The position numbers and the translations under genes are program-made. From Flavobacteriales bacterium (GTDB lineage: Bacteria > Bacteroidota > Bacteroidia > UBA10329), in assembly GCA_020635495.1 (NCBI GenBank), contig JACJZQ010000011.1:62001-126000 (forward strand): DNA of 64,000 bases, given 5' to 3'. Under the pieces are notes generated by a model that saw only the letters and a program-made list of their open reading frames with translations, was not told the DNA's origin and ran no database searches. Of this stretch, positions 25,741 to 33,838 are shown piece after piece. Within the stretch, counting starts at the first letter, position 1. Each line of letters begins with the position of its first letter.

Positions 25741-27867
25741 ATGATGCAGGCGATTCTGGACTTTCAACGGTCAATTTTTCTTTTTCTTGCCTTTATTCTG
25801 ATTCAATTTTCAGGTATGGCTCAAACTTCGGACGAGTTGTACCGAATGAAGACCATCGTGGTAGATGCTGGTCATGGGGGTAAAGACCCTGGTAACCTTG
25901 GCACTGGCCGTTACAAAACAAAGGAAAAGGACATTGCATTGGATGTGGCGTTGCGAGTTGGCAGCTACATCAAAACCCAATTTCCAGAGATAAATGTGTT
26001 ATACACCCGAGAAACGGACGTATTCATTGGGTTGGACGAACGCGCAGAAATTGCCAACAAGGCCAAAGCAGACCTATTCATCAGTATACATTGTAATGCG
26101 TTTCCGAATCCGGCATCCAATGGCGTGGAAACGTTTGTTCTCGGATTGCACAAGAATCAGGAGAACCTTCAGGTGGCCATGAAGGAAAACTCGGCCATCT
26201 TTTTGGAGGATGATTACAAGACCAAGTATGAAGGTTTCGACCCGAATTCGCCAGAAAGTATCATCGCACTCACCATCATGCAAAGTGCCTTCTTGCAGCA
26301 GAGTCTCTCCATTTCGGCCTACATCCAGAAGCAGTTCAAAGAAAGGGTGGGAAGAAGGGATCGCGGAGTAAAACAAGCAGGTTTTCTGGTGCTGAGAAAA
26401 ACCACCATGCCAAGTATTCTAGTAGAGTTGGGATTCTTGACCCATGCTCCAGAAGAAGACTTTTTGAACTCAGAGAATGGAAAAGCTTACATGGCATCGG
26501 CCATTTTCAGAGGATTCAAAGAATACAAGGAATTGGTGGAAGACCCGCTTCCTGAAGGATACGTGGAGCCAAAGGTTGAAGACAACATCAAAAGCACTCC
26601 GACCAAAGCGGAGGAGGAAGCCAAAAAGCAGGAAGAGCTTGATGCCATGATGAATGCGAAAGCTCAAGCAAGGCTCGATTCGATCAAAAAGGCCGATGAC
26701 GCAGCACGGGCAAAAGCCGTTGCAGATTCGTTGGAGGCTGCCAAGCAGAAACTGTTGGCAGAAAAGGCCAAGCGCGAAGAAGAACTGAAGAAGCAGGAGG
26801 CGGCCAAGGAAGCGGCACTCAAAGCCAAAGCCGATTCATTGGAGCAGGTCCGATTGCAGAAATTGGAGGAGATGAAAAAGCGCCAAGCAGAGATCGTTGC
26901 TCAGCAAGAGAAGGAAGAGGCCGAAAGAAAAGCCAAGGAAGAAGCTGATAAGAAGGCGAAAGAAGAGGCTGCTAAGTTGGCTCGAGAAGAAGAGGAAAGG
27001 AAGTTGCAAGAGGCCAAAGACATGGCCAAGCAGGTGCTGGAAGAGATAAAAGAACAGAAGGAACGTGAGTTGGCAGAAGCCAAAAAGAAAGAGGAAGAGG
27101 CCGCCATTGAAGCAGAGAAGAAGAAGCTGGAAGCGTTGAAGTTGGAGAAGCAACGTCAGTTGGAAGCTGCCAGAGAGAAGGCCGCTCAAGATTCGTTGGC
27201 CAAAGCAAGAGCTTCTGAGTTAGCAGACGTCAGGGAAAAGGCAAAGCAAGATTCGATAGCGTTGGAAGAAAGCAGAGCCAAGGCCAAGGAAGACTCATTG
27301 CGATTGGCCAAGCTAAGAGAAGAACAGCTCAAAGCACAACGGTTGAAGGCCACTCAGGATTCCATTGCGGCAGCCAGAAGAAAGGAAGCAGCAGACATTG
27401 AAGCAGAGATAGGAGCAGAAAAGGCCACGGACCCTGAAGAGGCAGAATTGCTGTTCCTTCAACTGAGAAAGAAACAGTTGGAAGAGAAGATTGCCAGACT
27501 GAAAGGGAAAAATGTAACGGCACCGACCGTGGAAAACTTGGAACAGCGGGCGGAGGAAAAGCCGCAACCGGTAAATAAGGTTAGCAGTTCGAAGGGAGAA
27601 GGCGTTGAGTTGAAAGTACAGGTGGTCACTTCAACCGATCCCCTATCGAGTGATGACAGGAGATTCTTAGGACAGACGGTTTGGGAATACCAACAAGGAG
27701 GTCTTTATAAATATACGGTCGGTAACACCGCGGATTTTGAGGAAATCACTAAACTGCAATCCGAATTGAGGAACCTCGGATTCTCTGGTGCTTTTGTGGT
27801 TGCTTTCAAAGATGGAGAGCGAATAAAAGTGTCTGAAGCCCGAGAGATTCTAAACAAAGGCGAATGA
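25741..27867 (+). CDS. N-acetylmuramoyl-L-alanine amidase (Amidase_3) with long charged coiled coil
   Basis: Zinc amidase cutting the lactyl amide between MurNAc and the stem peptide. It has a signal peptide, then an Amidase_3 domain (~35-260). The domain shows IVVDAGHGGKDPG (Zn His), SIHCNAFPNP (second His) and SILVELGFLTH (catalytic Glu). Residues ~285-590 are an unusually long Glu/Lys/Ala-rich coiled coil. A small SPOR-like C-terminal domain (VELKVQVVTS ... LGFSGAFVVAFKDGERI) would bind denuded glycan at the septum. It overlaps the MCE gene by ATGA. It is probably involved in daughter-cell separation, with the coiled coil spanning the periplasm or recruiting an activator. Confidence 0.9.
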   Translation: MMQAILDFQRSIFLFLAFILIQFSGMAQTSDELYRMKTIVVDAGHGGKDPGNLGTGRYKTKEKDIALDVALRVGSYIKTQFPEINVLYTRETDVFIGLDERAEIANKAKADLFISIHCNAFPNPASNGVETFVLGLHKNQENLQVAMKENSAIFLEDDYKTKYEGFDPNSPESIIALTIMQSAFLQQSLSISAYIQKQFKERVGRRDRGVKQAGFLVLRKTTMPSILVELGFLTHAPEEDFLNSENGKAYMASAIFRGFKEYKELVEDPLPEGYVEPKVEDNIKSTPTKAEEEAKKQEELDAMMNAKAQARLDSIKKADDAARAKAVADSLEAAKQKLLAEKAKREEELKKQEAAKEAALKAKADSLEQVRLQKLEEMKKRQAEIVAQQEKEEAERKAKEEADKKAKEEAAKLAREEEERKLQEAKDMAKQVLEEIKEQKERELAEAKKKEEEAAIEAEKKKLEALKLEKQRQLEAAREKAAQDSLAKARASELADVREKAKQDSIALEESRAKAKEDSLRLAKLREEQLKAQRLKATQDSIAAARRKEAADIEAEIGAEKATDPEEAELLFLQLRKKQLEEKIARLKGKNVTAPTVENLEQRAEEKPQPVNKVSSSKGEGVELKVQVVTSTDPLSSDDRRFLGQTVWEYQQGGLYKYTVGNTADFEEITKLQSELRNLGFSGAFVVAFKDGERIKVSEAREILNKGE

Positions 27868-28853
27868 AATATTCTAAAGAACTGCGTACTGGATTTATTG
27901 CCGTTGCCACCATTTTCGGATTCGTTTGGGGGTATAATTTCCTGAAGGGAAACGACATATTCAGTAAGCAACGCATCTTCTACACCACCTATGCAAACGT
28001 TGGTGGATTGACCCAATCCAATGCGGTGATGGTCAATGGTTATAAAGTAGGACTTGTGAAGGATGTATATTTTGATCCAAGCAGGCAGGACCGTCTCATT
28101 GTGGAGATCATGCTCACGGCAGATAATTATCACATTCCTCGCGGCACCAAAGCAACGCTTGTTTCAGACCTTCTGGGAACACCAAGTATCAATCTTATTA
28201 CAGGAAATGAAGGTGGGTATCACGAAGAAGGCGACACGTTGGTGTCAGAGATCGAAGGTGCTTTGATGGAAAGTATCACGGATCTCTCCTCCAGTTTGGC
28301 TACCACCAAGGTCAAAGCAGACCGCTTGTTCGAATCATTGGATTCTTTGGTAAATGATATTCGAGATGTGCTTGGAAAAGGAGAACGTGATTCGGATGTG
28401 AACCGCGCATTCCGCGATCTGGCTCAAACAATGGATAACCTGGAAAGTGCTACAAGTAAGATCGATGGTATATTGGATGAGGATGGCAAGCTTGGTAAGA
28501 TCTTGGCCGATGTAGAAGGGTTTACCTCAACATTGGATGAGAACAAGGATGAGATCGATAACCTGTTGAACAACCTTTCAAGTTTCTCAGATTCATTGGC
28601 TGCAGCTGAACTGGCCTCTACCATTAACAACGCCAACAAAGCCTTGGCTGAACTGTCTGAGGCCATTGAGAAGATCAACAAAGGAGAAGGTACCATTGGT
28701 AAACTCTTCCAAGATGAAACGGTGTATTCCAATCTGGAAGCCGCAACAAGAAACCTTGATAGCCTGTTCATAGATATCAAAGCCAATCCGAACCGCTACG
28801 TCCATGTTTCGGTGTTTGGTCGCAAGGAGAAGAAAGACAAGAAAAAGAAGTAA
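27864..28853 (+). CDS. MCE-domain (MlaD-like) lipid transport protein
   Basis: Substrate-binding subunit of an MCE phospholipid transport system. An N-terminal membrane anchor (TGFIAVATIFGFVWGYNFLKG) is followed by one MCE domain at ~40-120 (FYTTYANVGGLTQSNAVMVNGYKVGLVKDV). A helical, coiled-coil tail of ~200 residues and a lysine-rich end (RKEKKDKKKK) follow. It overlaps the amidase by ATGA. No MlaE/MlaF permease or ATPase genes are in the window, so the partners must be elsewhere. Confidence 0.92.
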   Translation: MKYSKELRTGFIAVATIFGFVWGYNFLKGNDIFSKQRIFYTTYANVGGLTQSNAVMVNGYKVGLVKDVYFDPSRQDRLIVEIMLTADNYHIPRGTKATLVSDLLGTPSINLITGNEGGYHEEGDTLVSEIEGALMESITDLSSSLATTKVKADRLFESLDSLVNDIRDVLGKGERDSDVNRAFRDLAQTMDNLESATSKIDGILDEDGKLGKILADVEGFTSTLDENKDEIDNLLNNLSSFSDSLAAAELASTINNANKALAELSEAIEKINKGEGTIGKLFQDETVYSNLEAATRNLDSLFIDIKANPNRYVHVSVFGRKEKKDKKKK

Positions 28854-28862
28854 CTCACAGAT

Positions 28863-30185
28863 ATGGAATACATTCCACAGATTTTGTTTTTGATATTGCT
28901 GGTGGTGGGCTTTGGCCTGTTCGGTAAAAGCGCCATGCGTATTCGGAGAAATGTTCTCTTAGGGAGAGACATCGACAGAAGCGACAACGCCAGCAAGCGA
29001 ATGAACCTGATGCTCAAAGTGGCTTTGGGTCAATCAAAAATGGTTGTCAGACCAATTGCCGGAGCGCTGCACATCATTGTTTATGCGGGTTTCTTGCTTA
29101 TCAATATCGAAGTGTTGGAGATCATCATTGACGGGTTGTTCGGAACACACAGAATCTTCGCACCGATCTTGGGTGGACTCTACACGGCTGCTATCAACTT
29201 CTTCGAGATCCTTGGTGTGTTGGTGATCATAGCTTGCGCCATTTTCCTTTGGAGAAGAAACGTGATGAAGATCGGTCGTTTCCACAGCACCGAAATGAAA
29301 GGTTGGCCGTTCAAGGATGCGAATTACATCCTCATAATTGAGATTGTGCTGATGACGGCATTGTTGGTGATGAATGCTGCTGAAGGGGCTTATCCCGAAG
29401 GTCATCATAAAGTTGCGCCATTCATAATCAGTGGTTTGTTCTCTGGTTTTCTGGAAGGAATGAGCTATGAGCCCCTTCATCTGATTGAGCGCGTATGTTG
29501 GTGGGCGCATATCGCAGGGATCCTGTTCTTCTTGAATTACTTACCGTACTCAAAGCACTTCCATATCATCCTTGCTTTCCCTAACGTCTACTTCTCTAAG
29601 TTGACGCCTAAAGGTCAGTTTACCAACTTGGAGTCGGTAAAGAAGGAAGTGGAGTTGATGCTCGACCCGAATGCCGATCCATATGCAGCTGCACCTGCGC
29701 CAGATCCGAACGCAGCCCCGCAGCGTTTCGGTGCCAAGGATGTTCAGGATCTCAGTTGGGTTCAGTTGATGAATGCGTACAGTTGCACGGAATGCGGTCG
29801 TTGCACTTCAAATTGTCCGGCAAATGTTACGGGTAAGAAACTTTCTCCGCGTAAGATCATGATGGACACACGCGATCGTTTGGAGGAAGTCGGTGCCATC
29901 ATCGACATGAACAAAGGCACATTCGTGGATGACGGAAAGTCGCTTCTTCACGATTATATCACGCCAGAGGAATTGTGGGCATGTACTTCGTGCAACGCAT
30001 GTACTGAGGCTTGTCCAGTAAACATCGATCCTTTGAGCATTATTGTTGATCTGAGAAGGTATTTGGTGATGGAAGAATCGAGCATGCCGGCAGAACTTAC
30101 TCCGGTAATGAGCAATATTGAGAACAATGGAGCGCCTTGGCAGTTTGCACAGGCCGACAGAGCTAATTGGATAACAGAAGAATAA
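28863..30185 (+). CDS. Membrane-bound Fe-S oxidoreductase (HdrC/DsrM-like)
   Basis: About five N-terminal membrane segments (residues 1-230) resemble the heme-b type membrane domain of nitrate reductase gamma/DsrM proteins. A soluble domain with two 4Fe-4S clusters follows: CTECGRCTSNCP near residue 307 and CTSCNACTEACP near 377. It pairs with the CCG-domain protein encoded 6 bases downstream, as HdrC does with HdrB. The pair probably passes electrons between the quinone pool and a cytosolic acceptor. The physiological substrate is unknown. Confidence 0.85.
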   Translation: MEYIPQILFLILLVVGFGLFGKSAMRIRRNVLLGRDIDRSDNASKRMNLMLKVALGQSKMVVRPIAGALHIIVYAGFLLINIEVLEIIIDGLFGTHRIFAPILGGLYTAAINFFEILGVLVIIACAIFLWRRNVMKIGRFHSTEMKGWPFKDANYILIIEIVLMTALLVMNAAEGAYPEGHHKVAPFIISGLFSGFLEGMSYEPLHLIERVCWWAHIAGILFFLNYLPYSKHFHIILAFPNVYFSKLTPKGQFTNLESVKKEVELMLDPNADPYAAAPAPDPNAAPQRFGAKDVQDLSWVQLMNAYSCTECGRCTSNCPANVTGKKLSPRKIMMDTRDRLEEVGAIIDMNKGTFVDDGKSLLHDYITPEELWACTSCNACTEACPVNIDPLSIIVDLRRYLVMEESSMPAELTPVMSNIENNGAPWQFAQADRANWITEE

Positions 30186-30191
30186 GCAGAA

Positions 30192-30974
30192 ATGGGTTTA
30201 CAGGTTAAAACAATGGCAGAATTCGTGGCCGAGGGAAAAGAGCCTGAAGTTCTTTTCTGGGTCGGTGCTGCTGGAGCGTTTGATGATCGTGCTAAGAAGA
30301 TCACGCGCTCATTCGTTAAGATATTGAACAAGGCAGGAGTGGATTTTGCCATACTTGGCGTGGAGGAATCGGACAGTGGCGATGTGGCCAAACGTGCTGG
30401 GAATGAGTTCCTTTTCATGATGCAGGCCATGATGAACATTCAGTTGTTGGATGCCTACAACGTGAAGAAGATCGTTACGGCCTGTCCGCACGATTACAAC
30501 ACGCTTAAGAACGAATACAAAGACTTAGGTGGCAACTACGAAGTGCTGCATCATACCGAGTATATCAAGGAGTTGATCGATAAAGGAAGGCTTCAGGTTT
30601 CCGCTTCAATGAAAGGAAAGAAGGTCACATTTCATGACCCTTGCTATTTGGGAAGAGGAAACGAAGTGTTTGATGTTCCGCGTGAGCTGATTGCTGCAAC
30701 TGGCGTTGAACTCATCGAGATGAAACGTTCCAAGAGGAATTCATTCTGCTGTGGCGCTGGTGGTGCGCAGATGTTCAAAGAAGCCGAGCCAGGCAACAAA
30801 GAAGTGAACATGGAAAGGGCAGAGGAGGCCCTTGGTTTGAAACCGGATGTGATTGCCACGGGCTGTCCGTTCTGCAATACCATGATGACAGATGGCGTGA
30901 AATACAACGACAAGCAGGACGAAACGCGCGTGCTCGACATTGCCGAGATCATCGCGGAAGCGAACAACCTCTGA
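30192..30974 (+). CDS. CCG-domain Fe-S protein (HdrB/GlpC-like)
   Basis: Heterodisulfide reductase B-like subunit. It has two CCG-type cysteine motifs that hold non-cubane Fe-S clusters in HdrB. The first half has VTACPHDYNTLKNEY and FHDPCYLGR; the second half has NSFCCGAGGAQMF and ATGCPFCNTMM. No signal peptide is present. It works with the membrane Fe-S protein just upstream. A palindromic repeat element begins 12 bases after its stop. Confidence 0.87.
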   Translation: MGLQVKTMAEFVAEGKEPEVLFWVGAAGAFDDRAKKITRSFVKILNKAGVDFAILGVEESDSGDVAKRAGNEFLFMMQAMMNIQLLDAYNVKKIVTACPHDYNTLKNEYKDLGGNYEVLHHTEYIKELIDKGRLQVSASMKGKKVTFHDPCYLGRGNEVFDVPRELIAATGVELIEMKRSKRNSFCCGAGGAQMFKEAEPGNKEVNMERAEEALGLKPDVIATGCPFCNTMMTDGVKYNDKQDETRVLDIAEIIAEANNL

Positions 30975-30985
30975 TTTCCATTGTT

Positions 30986-31054
30986 CGTCATTGCGAGTGA
31001 GGAACGAACGCGGCAATCTTTTCAGGAGATTGCTTCACTCCGTTCGCAATGACG
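30986..31054. repeat. Palindromic REP/MITE-like element, short copy
   Basis: A 69-bp element bounded by terminal inverted repeats: CGTCATTGCGAG on the left and the complementary CGCAATGACG on the right. The interior is also largely self-complementary (GGCAATCT ... GGAGATTGC). It lies between the Fe-S gene stop and the next ATG. Its left half matches, in reverse complement, the right half of the larger copy at 52683-52799. Confidence 0.8.
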
Positions 31055-31067
31055 CAATAGACTGAAA

Positions 31068-31580
31068 ATGAAAACAACACTCCAAACATTCGAAAGCTTT
31101 GCGCCCAACTCCCGAACATGGGTGTATCAAGCATCTCGTAATCTGACAGATGCAGAAGCTGCTGAAGTAAAGCAACTTGCCAGCACATTTGCTGCAGAAT
31201 GGAAAAGCCACGGGGCTCCGTTGAAGGCCGCGGCCGATGTGCTTTACAACCGTTTCTTGGTGATGATGGTGGATGAAGACGCGGGTTCGGCCAGTGGTTG
31301 TAGCATTGACAGTTCCGTAGCTCAGATTCGTTCCATCGAACAGAAATTGAATATCGACCTATTCGATCGAATGAATTTGGCTTATCTCAACTCAGATAAC
31401 CAACTCAAAACTGTTCATGCCAACAAGGTTTCAGAAGCATTTGAGCATGGAGCTTTGAACGAGCAAACAACCGTTTTCAATAATATGGTCACTTCCTGTT
31501 CAGAATTGCAATCCAATTGGAGAATTCCATTGGTTAAGAGTTGGGCTGCGAATAGGATTAGCGTATTCTTATCAAAGTGA
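31068..31580 (+). CDS. Conserved Bacteroidota protein of unknown function
   Basis: A soluble protein of 170 residues with no signal peptide and no nucleotide-binding motif. Homologues are sometimes labelled ABC transporter ATPase, but no Walker motif is visible here, so I regard that label as wrong. A short central motif (DEDAGSASGCSIDSSVAQIRSIEQ) and the C-terminal LVKSWAANRISVF look conserved. The start lies 13 bases after the palindromic element. The 3' end overlaps the convergent membrane gene by 9 bases. Confidence 0.75.
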   Translation: MKTTLQTFESFAPNSRTWVYQASRNLTDAEAAEVKQLASTFAAEWKSHGAPLKAAADVLYNRFLVMMVDEDAGSASGCSIDSSVAQIRSIEQKLNIDLFDRMNLAYLNSDNQLKTVHANKVSEAFEHGALNEQTTVFNNMVTSCSELQSNWRIPLVKSWAANRISVFLSK

Positions 31581-31976
31581 TCTTACCTGGTCAGCTAAGT
31601 ACGGAACGGCATACTTCAGCGTAATCCAAAAAGAGCCAATCAAATACGCGATTGTTACTGAGGTTGCAATTGTCTTAGCGAATCCACTTTCAGATTGATA
31701 ACGCTGTACGATTTGCTCATGTTTACCAGTGCGCAAAAACATAAACCATACGAATACCAGTATGCCCATACCGGTAAATACGCCTCCTATGGGGTTGGAG
31801 AAATGACGGACAACATCATTTCCAGTAAATAAAACAGCTATAAGCGATAAACATATAATGTTCATCAGTAAAGTCCATGCAACACCCATCGCTGCGGCAA
31901 AAGGTGCAATGTCATTTCCAATTGAATCAAGGAAACGAAAGATTTTGTAGTACACATATTCTAAAGGTCTCAACAT
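31572..31976 (-). CDS. Small integral membrane protein of unknown function
   Basis: A protein of 134 residues with about three membrane segments (WTLLMNIICLSLIAVLF, GGVFTGMGILVFVWFMFL, IATSVTIAYLIGSFWITL) and short charged loops. I recognise no family. It lies downstream of the OstA-like gene on the same strand with a 10-base gap. Confidence 0.7.
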   Translation of the reverse strand: MLRPLEYVYYKIFRFLDSIGNDIAPFAAAMGVAWTLLMNIICLSLIAVLFTGNDVVRHFSNPIGGVFTGMGILVFVWFMFLRTGKHEQIVQRYQSESGFAKTIATSVTIAYLIGSFWITLKYAVPYLADQVRSL

Positions 31977-31986
31977 TCAAATTTAC

Positions 31987-33492
31987 TTACCACACAAAAA
32001 CATCCTCAACTTTCTCAGGTCGTTCTGAAACGCGCCAATCGAAACCTTCCAGTTTCATGTCGTTGAGATTTATCTGGCTGATAGGGTAGAGCGTGGCGTC
32101 AGGCTGATTCAGGAAAGTGATGTTGTGCACCTTATTGTCCTTGATGTAGATCATCAGATTGCTGGCCTTGGCCTTGTTCACATTTTCGGGCTTTTCGCCA
32201 TCCTCAGCACCAAAATAGATGGTCTCTCCGTTTGCTTCCACATAAACGCGATGTAGTTTCTGCTCTCGGAAATGCCCGGTCATGTAACGCCCTTTTATCT
32301 GGTTATACATGGCACTATCCTCCTCAGAAATGATCATCGAATTCTCTTTCATGAAGAGTTGGTCGATCTTACCGAAACGGTTCTGAATCCACATGCTGTC
32401 AGCGGTAAGTTGGTTCTCATCCGACCACAGAATCGGGTCTCGGTAAAGTCGAATGGTACTGTCTGCATACGAATAGACCAACGAATCGCATTTACCGCGC
32501 ATATCGGGTTTAAAGAACTTGGCGTGATGGAAAGCAAATAGAATGCGCCTGTCAATCACGGTATCTACAATACTCAAAAGTGTATCGGCATGCAGAAACA
32601 GCGAATCTGCTCCCATATCCTGGATCATCAGCGCGCTATCGGTCAATAGCACCATGTCTCCAACCTCGTAATACTTGGCGCGTTCTCCGGTCAGAATAAT
32701 GTCCTGTGCCGTATCGGCCACCACCACATTGCCAATGGCCAAACCGTAGCCGAATTTCTTATTGTAGTACAAACTATCGCCCGTGATAGATTGATCTGAA
32801 CTGAGCACTGTGGCCTGATTGCTGAACTGAGAAACATCCAGCTCCGTATCGTACCAACCGAAGTTGCAGAGCACCGTGTTCTCATCGCTCACAATTTTGG
32901 TAGGCCCTAGGAAAAAGGCTACTTCCGTTTTGGTGTTGTATCGCAATGTATCGCATTCAAGGTCGTACTGCTTATTCACCAACTTCACATTATCCTTGAA
33001 AAACAGCTCTTCCAGCGTGCTGTAGTAATACCCGATCTTGCTGGTAAGGGTGTTCTGGCTGTCAACGATCTTCCCGCCTGTGTTGTACCAGGCCTGCTCG
33101 GTTTTCATGTTGTAATCCAACTTCTGACTGGTGAGTGTCATCTCGTTGTCTTCCAACTTCACGTTGTATTTGGCCTTGGCGAATTCGGTATTTCCGTTGT
33201 AATTCAGTTCATCGCACCACATTTTGATGCTATCGCCTTTGTTGATGAACACGTCCGAAAACGCATCCATGCTATTGTCTTCATACAGATAAGCGCTATC
33301 GCAGTACATCAGCGCGCCTTCGTGTTCAAAGATCACATTGCCAAGCAGTCTTCTGGCCTTATGACCAAGAGCTTCATCATACTCCAACACTTCCGCGTTG
33401 CGCAGTTCTATCTTCTTCACCTTTTTTTCTTGGCCATGGGCCGAAGCGAAAGAAAAGAGACAAACCATAAATAGGAGAATTCTGCGTGGCAT
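31987..33492 (-). CDS. OstA-like (LptA-type) periplasmic LPS transport protein
   Basis: A signal peptide (to SAHGQ) is followed by about 470 residues of beta-jellyroll repeats of the OstA-N/LptA type. Examples are KARRLLGNVIFEHEGALMYCDSAYLYED and later GLAIGNVVVADTAQDIILTGERAKYYE. LptA bridges the inner and outer membrane for lipopolysaccharide transport. This long form, several LptA domains in series, is characteristic of Bacteroidota. It probably works with LptD encoded 7 kb upstream. A -7 element lies 8 bases from the ATG. Confidence 0.87.
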   Translation of the reverse strand: MPRRILLFMVCLFSFASAHGQEKKVKKIELRNAEVLEYDEALGHKARRLLGNVIFEHEGALMYCDSAYLYEDNSMDAFSDVFINKGDSIKMWCDELNYNGNTEFAKAKYNVKLEDNEMTLTSQKLDYNMKTEQAWYNTGGKIVDSQNTLTSKIGYYYSTLEELFFKDNVKLVNKQYDLECDTLRYNTKTEVAFFLGPTKIVSDENTVLCNFGWYDTELDVSQFSNQATVLSSDQSITGDSLYYNKKFGYGLAIGNVVVADTAQDIILTGERAKYYEVGDMVLLTDSALMIQDMGADSLFLHADTLLSIVDTVIDRRILFAFHHAKFFKPDMRGKCDSLVYSYADSTIRLYRDPILWSDENQLTADSMWIQNRFGKIDQLFMKENSMIISEEDSAMYNQIKGRYMTGHFREQKLHRVYVEANGETIYFGAEDGEKPENVNKAKASNLMIYIKDNKVHNITFLNQPDATLYPISQINLNDMKLEGFDWRVSERPEKVEDVFVW

Positions 33493-33499
33493 AATGCGC

Positions 33500-33507
33500 C
33501 AAAGTTA
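33500..33507 (-). promoter_or_regulatory. -7 promoter element of the OstA-like gene
   Basis: Minus strand reads TAACTTTG, a full TAnnTTTG match, 7 bases before the ATG. It overlaps the stop codon of the upstream gene. Confidence 0.6.
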
Positions 33508-33753
33508 ATCGGTCAGGTTGCGCTCAATGGCTTCTTTCCAAGAAAGGTACATGGCATTGAAATGCTTGAGGCATTCATTCAGAAACTGAGAGTCAGCGAT
33601 CTTATGGAGGTTTTGCAAATTTCCAGCCTGATCTGTAGTGATCTTATAAGATTGCTCCATCGGACCTGCTTCGAGTTTGAGTGTGTATTTCTCATTGTAC
33701 TCGAAAATGGTGATGGTGATGCTCGGATGCGGTATGCGGCCAACAACTCTCAT
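33505..33753 (-). CDS. Conserved small Bacteroidota protein of unknown function
   Basis: A protein of 82 residues starting MRVVGRIPHPSITITIFEYN. This start resembles a small conserved Bacteroidota family without known function. It has an alpha/beta make-up: two strands (ITIFEYNEKYTLKLE), a helix (AGNLQNLHKIADSQFLNECLKHFNAMY) and a short C-terminal helix. No signal peptide or metal motif is present. It lies just upstream of the OstA-like gene, and its stop overlaps that gene's promoter. Confidence 0.75.
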   Translation of the reverse strand: MRVVGRIPHPSITITIFEYNEKYTLKLEAGPMEQSYKITTDQAGNLQNLHKIADSQFLNECLKHFNAMYLSWKEAIERNLTD

Positions 33754-33838
33754 TTTGTTCCGAAATGGTGAAAAGGGAAAAGGGGAATTCGGAAAAATGT
33801 ATTCGTCATATTCGTAATCAATTCGAAATTCGTAACCA

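Noticed and set aside
31068..31580. ABC transporter ATPase
   Set aside because: Neither Walker A, signature nor Walker B motifs are present.
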